Below, piece after piece: positions 59,654 through 64,000 of a stretch of 64,000 bases of DNA (position 1 is the stretch's first letter; each line of letters opens with the position of its first letter). The DNA is from Salegentibacter sp. R32 (GTDB taxonomy: Bacteria > Bacteroidota > Bacteroidia > Flavobacteriales > Flavobacteriaceae). The DNA is taken from the NCBI RefSeq assembly GCF_008692195.1, contig NZ_RXOM01000068.1, forward strand, positions 1 to 64,000, given 5' to 3'. Both the position numbers and the translations under genes were made by a program. A model generated the notes under the pieces. The model was not told the origin of the DNA. It did not search any database and saw only the letters and a list, made by a program, of their open reading frames with translations.

Positions 59654-61012
59654 TCACGTCATTCCCTTAATATCATTACTCCAGGTTGGGTAGGCAAAGA
59701 TCATTGCTTTAAGGTCTTTGCAAGAAAGTCCGCCACACATTGCCATTACAAACATATTGATCATTTCACCGGCTTCCGGACCAACCAGGTGAGCGCCGAG
59801 AACCTGTTCGGTTTTTTTGTCTTTGATGACTTTAAAAGCGTAATGTCGATTTGCGATTCGTTTAGAATTAAACCAACTCGGTGCCGATTTGTGATTCACT
59901 ACATAATCAAAACCTCTTTCCTTGGCTTGCTGTTCTGAAAGTCCTACGGAAGCCACATTGGGAAGCGTAAAAACTACCGAAGGTTGCGGAGGATAATGCG
60001 CTTCAGTTTTATTGTATTTCCCTAAAAGATTTGCTGAAACCACTCGGGATTCCTGAGAAGAGAGCGGCGTAAGTGGTAAACCTTCACTATCTGAAACATC
60101 TCCGCAGGCATATACATCTTTATTTGAAGTATTCTGTAAATGTTCGTTGACAGAAATCCCTTTGTTGGTAAAGGCGACATTTCCTTTTTCCAAATCTAAT
60201 TCATCAATGGAAGGAACACGCCCGGCGGTATTAAAAACCAATTCGGCTTTTGCTGAAACTTCTTCTCCGTCTTTGGTTTCCGCAGTTACTCGAAGATATT
60301 TTCGAAGCTTTTCAACCTTTGAAGCTTTCGCGTTAAAAATGAATTTGATTCCGATTTTCTCGGAAGCTTCAGTCAGATGAGCTACCATATCTTCATCAAA
60401 ATTAGAAAGCGGTCTTGTTTCTGTATCGATCATTGTGACTTCAACGCCAAGGCGTGCAGCGATATGAGCAAATTCCATCCCAATGTAACCGGCACCGATA
60501 AAGATCATTGATTCCGGTAGTTTTTCCAATTCTAGAAAATCATCACTATTCAGCATTAATGCTGCTCCCGGAACTTTGAGCGGCATTGGTTTGTTTCCGG
60601 TAGCGATCACGATCTTTTTTGCTTTTACCGTTTTTCCTTCAACTGAAAGTGTGTTCTCGTCTAAAAATTTAGGTGACTGGTGGTACATTTTTATACCAAG
60701 TTCAGCCAGATCTTTTTCGGTGGCAGCGGGTATCGCTTCGGTGAATTTAAGCTTGAATTTTTGGAGATCCTGCCAATTGACTTCAGGCATTTTTGAAATT
60801 CCTAGTCCCATCATATTTTGGGAACGCTCGATAATTTCTGTAATACCAACCAGAACTTTTTTAGGATCGCAACCGCGATTTGGGCAGGTGCCACCATATT
60901 CCCGATTATCGGCGATAGCAACTTTCCAGCCGGCTTCAGCACAATCTTTTGCCACGCCTTTTCCGGCAGTTCCGGTACCGATTACAAAAACATCAAATTC
61001 TTCTATTCCCAT
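59654..61012 (-). CDS. Glutathione-reductase-like FAD/NAD(P) oxidoreductase
   Basis: A 452-residue flavoprotein disulfide reductase. The FAD motif GTGTAGKG (12-19), the redox-active pair Cys43-x4-Cys48 (GGTCPNRGC), the NAD(P) motif GAGYIGMEFA and the FAD-contacting ACGDVSDSEG are present. The dimerisation domain is kept, but the C-terminus ends AYPTWSNDIKGMT, where classical members have HPTxxE; the His that serves as acid-base catalyst is replaced by Tyr. The substrate may therefore differ from glutathione or mercury. It is a single gene. Confidence 0.85.
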   Translation of the reverse strand: MGIEEFDVFVIGTGTAGKGVAKDCAEAGWKVAIADNREYGGTCPNRGCDPKKVLVGITEIIERSQNMMGLGISKMPEVNWQDLQKFKLKFTEAIPAATEKDLAELGIKMYHQSPKFLDENTLSVEGKTVKAKKIVIATGNKPMPLKVPGAALMLNSDDFLELEKLPESMIFIGAGYIGMEFAHIAARLGVEVTMIDTETRPLSNFDEDMVAHLTEASEKIGIKFIFNAKASKVEKLRKYLRVTAETKDGEEVSAKAELVFNTAGRVPSIDELDLEKGNVAFTNKGISVNEHLQNTSNKDVYACGDVSDSEGLPLTPLSSQESRVVSANLLGKYNKTEAHYPPQPSVVFTLPNVASVGLSEQQAKERGFDYVVNHKSAPSWFNSKRIANRHYAFKVIKDKKTEQVLGAHLVGPEAGEMINMFVMAMCGGLSCKDLKAMIFAYPTWSNDIKGMT

Positions 61013-61019
61013 ATTTTAT

Positions 61020-61080
61020 TTTTTTAGATATTAGATCGCTTCGCTTTTAGAATTTAGAGAATAGACTAAATTTAATCATT
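61020..61080. repeat. TAGATT-type AT-rich repeat, copy A
   Basis: The segment TTAGATCGCTTCGCTTTTAG followed by AATTTAGAGAATAGACTAA is nearly the same as the stretch at 61937-61980; weaker relatives occur at 56424-56480 and 59304-59335. All are in gaps between genes. They look like a dispersed short repeat of the genome. Confidence 0.55.
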
Positions 61081-61142
61081 CTTAGTTATTTATTATCAAA
61101 ACACTAGTTTCTCTTGTTTCAAATCTCACTTCTAATTTCTAT

Positions 61143-61922
61143 TTAAATATATTTCACTACTCCACCATCTACTCTAAGGCTTGCTCCATTAGTGGCAGAG
61201 GAAAGCGGACTGGCTACATACGCAATCATATTGGCAACTTCTTGTGGATTGGCAAAGCGCTGGATTAGTGAAGTGGGACGCTGTGTTTCAAAAAATTCGT
61301 TTTCTATTTCTTTTTTGTCATTATTTTCAGCATCCACCATATTTTTTACTCCTTCGGAATAGGTTGGTCCGGGTAACACACTGTTAACGGTAACATTGGT
61401 TCCTTTGGTGATTTCGGCAATTCCCCTTGAAATGGAAAGTTGTGCGGTTTTTGTCATTCCATAATGAATCATTTCTACTGGAATATTTAAAGCACTTTCG
61501 CTTGATATGAAAATAACTCTTCCCCAATCTTGGTCGAGCATTTTAGGTAATAAAGCTTTGGTAAGCCGAACTCCACTAAGTACATTTACTTCGTAGAAAT
61601 CTTTCCACTCTTCATCAGGAATTTCAAAGAAATCTTTCGGGTTGAAAATGCCTACATTATTAATGAGTACATCTACTTTTCTAACCTTTTTGATTAAGGT
61701 ATCTATTTCCTCTTTTTTTGAGAAATCACAAGGTATTCCCGAAATTTTAGCATTTTTTATTTCATTGTTTATGGTAGAGGTTGCTTTGTCAATACTTTCT
61801 TGGGAACGTCCGTTAATAATAACTTCGGCTCCCTCTTTTGCTAAAGTTTTCGCAGTGGCAAAACCAATTCCTTTGGTTGATCCTGAAATAAATATTCTTT
61901 TGTCCTTTAACTGATAATCCAT
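61143..61922 (-). CDS. Short-chain dehydrogenase/reductase
   Basis: A 259-residue classical SDR. The dinucleotide motif SGSTKGIGFA (about 14-23), NNVG (about 88-91), the catalytic Ser in 'VIFISSESALN' and YGMTK (Tyr-x3-Lys, about 153-157) are present. The C-terminal SSATNGASLRVDGGV is the usual end of the FabG-like branch. The substrate is unknown. It stands alone, with AT-rich repeats at both ends. Confidence 0.9.
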   Translation of the reverse strand: MDYQLKDKRIFISGSTKGIGFATAKTLAKEGAEVIINGRSQESIDKATSTINNEIKNAKISGIPCDFSKKEEIDTLIKKVRKVDVLINNVGIFNPKDFFEIPDEEWKDFYEVNVLSGVRLTKALLPKMLDQDWGRVIFISSESALNIPVEMIHYGMTKTAQLSISRGIAEITKGTNVTVNSVLPGPTYSEGVKNMVDAENNDKKEIENEFFETQRPTSLIQRFANPQEVANMIAYVASPLSSATNGASLRVDGGVVKYI

Positions 61923-61936
61923 TTTTCGTTCTCTTT

Positions 61937-61995
61937 TTAGTTAGACCGCTTCGCTTTTAGAATTTAGATGCTAGACTAATAATTACTAAGTCTAA
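61937..61995. repeat. TAGATT-type AT-rich repeat, copy B
   Basis: TTAGACCGCTTCGCTTTTAG then AATTTAGATGCTAGACTAA, closely matching copy A at 61020-61080. It lies between the SDR and DoxX genes. Confidence 0.55.
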
Positions 61996-61998
61996 TAT

Positions 61999-62433
61999 CT
62001 AGGCTCTATTTTCTTTAGTCTCAATACTCAATTCTGACTTCTCACTACTCTTCTTTACCGTCCAACCTTCGTATTCCAGACTTTTCAGTAGAAAAAAGAT
62101 GAATAAGGCGTACAACATTTGCGTGCCTACCGCGCCCCAATCTTCTTTAAAAGCACCGCCGGTAATGAGCGTCATTATAAATATGGCCGTTGCAGCTAGT
62201 GATTTTTTACTAAAAATTCCGAAAATGATAAACCCACCCAAAATCACTTCTATAAAAGGAATCGCGTAAGCAATCATTTCAACTAAAGCTAAAGGAAGCA
62301 TTGTGCCTTTGAAACCCTGTGTGAGTTCGCTGGCAAAAGCTTCTAACTTCGGAATTCTAACAAATCCGTGAAGGAAAAAGTTGATTCCCAAAGTGATTCT
62401 GGCGAGCAGAAAAGCGAGTTGGTGGTTAGACAT
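61999..62433 (-). CDS. DoxX-family membrane protein
   Basis: A 144-residue membrane protein with four transmembrane helices and a DoxX-type start (LAFLLARITLGINFFLHGFVRIPK). The conserved 'GTMLPLALVEMIAYAIPFIEVILGGFIIFG' region follows. DoxX proteins are linked to quinone or thiosulfate redox reactions. It starts one base after the stop of the NAD(P)-binding gene, so the two are an operon and probably act together. Confidence 0.9.
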   Translation of the reverse strand: MSNHQLAFLLARITLGINFFLHGFVRIPKLEAFASELTQGFKGTMLPLALVEMIAYAIPFIEVILGGFIIFGIFSKKSLAATAIFIMTLITGGAFKEDWGAVGTQMLYALFIFFLLKSLEYEGWTVKKSSEKSELSIETKENRA

Positions 62434-62434
62434 T

Positions 62435-63085
62435 TTAGGCGTTTTGCTCTACTTCTTGCAAAGCTAATTCTGTTGCAAGATTACCTTCTAAAATTTCAAA
62501 AGTTTTATTTTGAAGCACATTTGGAGGTAGGCAGTCCACCAAGACTTGAGCTACATCTTTTCTAGAAATCTCACCATATTCATTTAAGCGTGCTTTTGCT
62601 TTTATTTTGTTGGTTTTTTCTCCCTCAGTTAACTTTCCTGGTCGCACAATGCTGTAATCCAAAAAACTAGCTTTTAAATGGTCGTCGGCCGTTTTTTTGG
62701 CTTCTAAATAATGTTCAAGTTCTGGTTTTTGCGAAGGATCTTCGGTTCCCATGGCACTTAACATGACAAATTTTTTAACTCCTGCTGCCTTCGCTCTGTC
62801 AATAAGGTTAATAGCACCTTCTTGATCTACGGCAATGGTTTTATCTTTACCTGTATGGCCACCACTCCCTGCGGCAAAAATTACGCGATCTACACCTTGT
62901 ACAGCATCGGTGAGATCACCTTCTAAGTCGGCTAATTCAACTTTTACATCTTTATTTTCAAAATAAGCCGACTGATCTTCATCTCTAACCATCGCTACAG
63001 GTTCGTAACTAGAATGGTCTTGTAAAATGTTAATTACTTCTCTTCCTGTTTTTCCGTTTGCTCCGGCTACTAAAATAGTTTCCAT
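62435..63085 (-). CDS. NAD(P)-binding oxidoreductase (NmrA/YwnB-like atypical SDR)
   Basis: A 216-residue atypical SDR. The start ILVAGANGKTGREVI (about 4-18) is the NADP-binding glycine motif, followed by 'VIFAAGSGGHTGKDKT' and the segment 'FVMLSAMG' typical of the NmrA/YwnB/BVR-B group. The classical YxxxK is absent, as expected for atypical SDRs. It lies directly upstream of doxX (one-base spacing), suggesting a shared redox or stress role. Confidence 0.88.
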   Translation of the reverse strand: METILVAGANGKTGREVINILQDHSSYEPVAMVRDEDQSAYFENKDVKVELADLEGDLTDAVQGVDRVIFAAGSGGHTGKDKTIAVDQEGAINLIDRAKAAGVKKFVMLSAMGTEDPSQKPELEHYLEAKKTADDHLKASFLDYSIVRPGKLTEGEKTNKIKAKARLNEYGEISRKDVAQVLVDCLPPNVLQNKTFEILEGNLATELALQEVEQNA

Positions 63086-63177
63086 AAAGTTTTTTCTTTT
63101 GAAGATACTAAGGAAGCAAAAGATGCTTTCTCAAAGAAAGCTTAAATAACAAAGGATTAACAGATTTTTACGGGTAA

Positions 63178-64000
63178 TTAAAGTCCGTAATCTAGTGGTA
63201 AAAGGTTGGAAGCTCTTTGACTTCCCATATCGCCACCAAATGAAAAATTATAATTTGGATAAAAATTTCCTAACTTATCAATATAAAAAGTAGTTGATAG
63301 CTTATCATCATTTACTTGAATAAAAGATTGTAGAATATTGTTGTAAAGAATGGAAAGTTTAGAGGTTTGAATTGTAATCTCAGTAAGTTTGTTTAAAGGC
63401 TTAACGGTAAAATATCTATAAGGTTGGGTTTGCATACTTTCATAGAAAATTTTGTAATCGTTCTCTTTTAATTGTTTATTAGCTAAAGCACGCATAAAAT
63501 GAGTGATTGAACCCAAATAGGTTTCTGCTCTTCTTTTTTTAAACTTCTTTTTTGTTTTTCTTTTTAATTCTTTAAAAAAACTAGTTCCTATATAATAAAA
63601 TGAGTAGGGAGAATAATATTTATTGCCATCGTAATCGCTGGTTTCGTTAAACCGAAGTACAAAATCTTGAAGTTGATAATGAATTTTATAGCCTAAATAT
63701 TTGTTTTCAATAATCAAGGTTTGTGGTGTATTTGCAGTCATTTCTTTTTTGCTGGGGCTAAATCGCAGCTGGATATCATCTTCATTTAAAATTTTGCATC
63801 TTTTATTTTTATAATCAACGCCTAGAAACCACTCTCTAAAGTAATTAAGTTTTTTCTTTCTCGACCAAGGATCTGTTTCTAGCATAACTTCATCTAAAGA
63901 TTCGATACTTGGTTGTAACGATATCACTTTTAGGTTGGTTTCTTTAGCTGTAATCTGAAATTGTTGCGCCTCGTAACCCATAGAGCTAACAACGAGTAAG
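63178..64000 (-). CDS. Carboxypeptidase-regulatory-like domain protein, 5' end outside window
   Basis: The reading frame stays open to the right edge (codons for LLVVSS precede the first internal Met at 63981), so the true start lies beyond position 64000. The visible part begins with the end of a CarboxypepD_reg-like beta domain (SSMGYEAQQFQITAKETNLKV, 'LQPSIESLDEVML'). About 230 residues of a basic, strand-rich region with RKKKLNYFREWFLG follow. In Bacteroidetes this architecture is an exported protein of unknown role. Any signal peptide is outside the window. Confidence 0.75.
   Translation of the reverse strand, partial: LLVVSSMGYEAQQFQITAKETNLKVISLQPSIESLDEVMLETDPWSRKKKLNYFREWFLGVDYKNKRCKILNEDDIQLRFSPSKKEMTANTPQTLIIENKYLGYKIHYQLQDFVLRFNETSDYDGNKYYSPYSFYYIGTSFFKELKRKTKKKFKKRRAETYLGSITHFMRALANKQLKENDYKIFYESMQTQPYRYFTVKPLNKLTEITIQTSKLSILYNNILQSFIQVNDDKLSTTFYIDKLGNFYPNYNFSFGGDMGSQRASNLLPLDYGL

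Overview
The window is AT-rich chromosomal DNA from a member of the Bacteroidetes, most likely a marine or soil flavobacterium (Flavobacteriaceae). The evidence is a PorZ-type type IX secretion protein, the BatABCDE aerotolerance operon, ligase-associated repair genes, many lipoproteins with Bacteroidetes-style lipoboxes, and many -7 boxes matching TAnnTTTG, the promoter element of this phylum. No rRNA, tRNA, CRISPR array or prophage was seen. The genus cannot be fixed from the sequence alone.

Layout. 0-9.6 kb: the tail of an IS1595-type transposase, a large thioester alpha-2-macroglobulin lipoprotein, a LytTR regulator/LytS-type kinase pair, a small MotA/TolQ-like membrane protein and an isoaspartyl peptidase. 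9.8-18 kb: 3-hydroxyanthranilate dioxygenase and an ALDH7-type dehydrogenase, then a TPR/DUF6624 protein, a PhnA-like protein, a beta-barrel, a metallophosphatase, an AlbA_2 protein with an SDR, and a DUF4382 lipoprotein. 18.3-27.3 kb: a complete MoxR-DUF58-BatA-BatB-BatC-BatD-BatE operon. 27.3-46.9 kb: housekeeping and transport genes. These include SulP plus beta-carbonic anhydrase, CvpA, a CREST-family membrane enzyme, pheS, gpsA, the yicC-gmk-nadD operon, two EamA exporters, a cystathionine synthase/lyase, glutamate dehydrogenase, and porZ-recO.

47-55.5 kb holds all four genes of the ligase-associated DNA-damage-response module: MBL exonuclease, ATP-dependent ligase, Lhr-type helicase and PdeM phosphoesterase. 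They are spread out by inserted genes (a CBM9-like lipoprotein, a DUF559 endonuclease, a PrcB-like lipoprotein) and by a family of composite hairpin repeats. The DUF559 gene lies exactly between inverted half-copies of that repeat. This resembles the REPIN/RAYT arrangement of other bacteria and is the most interesting structure in the window.

55.6-64 kb: a TspO-like protein, a RelE/ParE toxin-antitoxin pair, an unrecognised 596-residue protein that looks like a cysteine-rich relative of nitronate monooxygenase flavoenzymes, a glutathione-reductase-like flavoprotein lacking the usual C-terminal His-Glu pair, an SDR, a DoxX/NAD(P)-binding pair, and a carboxypeptidase-regulatory-like protein cut by the right edge. 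Dispersed palindromic repeats are dense from 46.9 kb onward.
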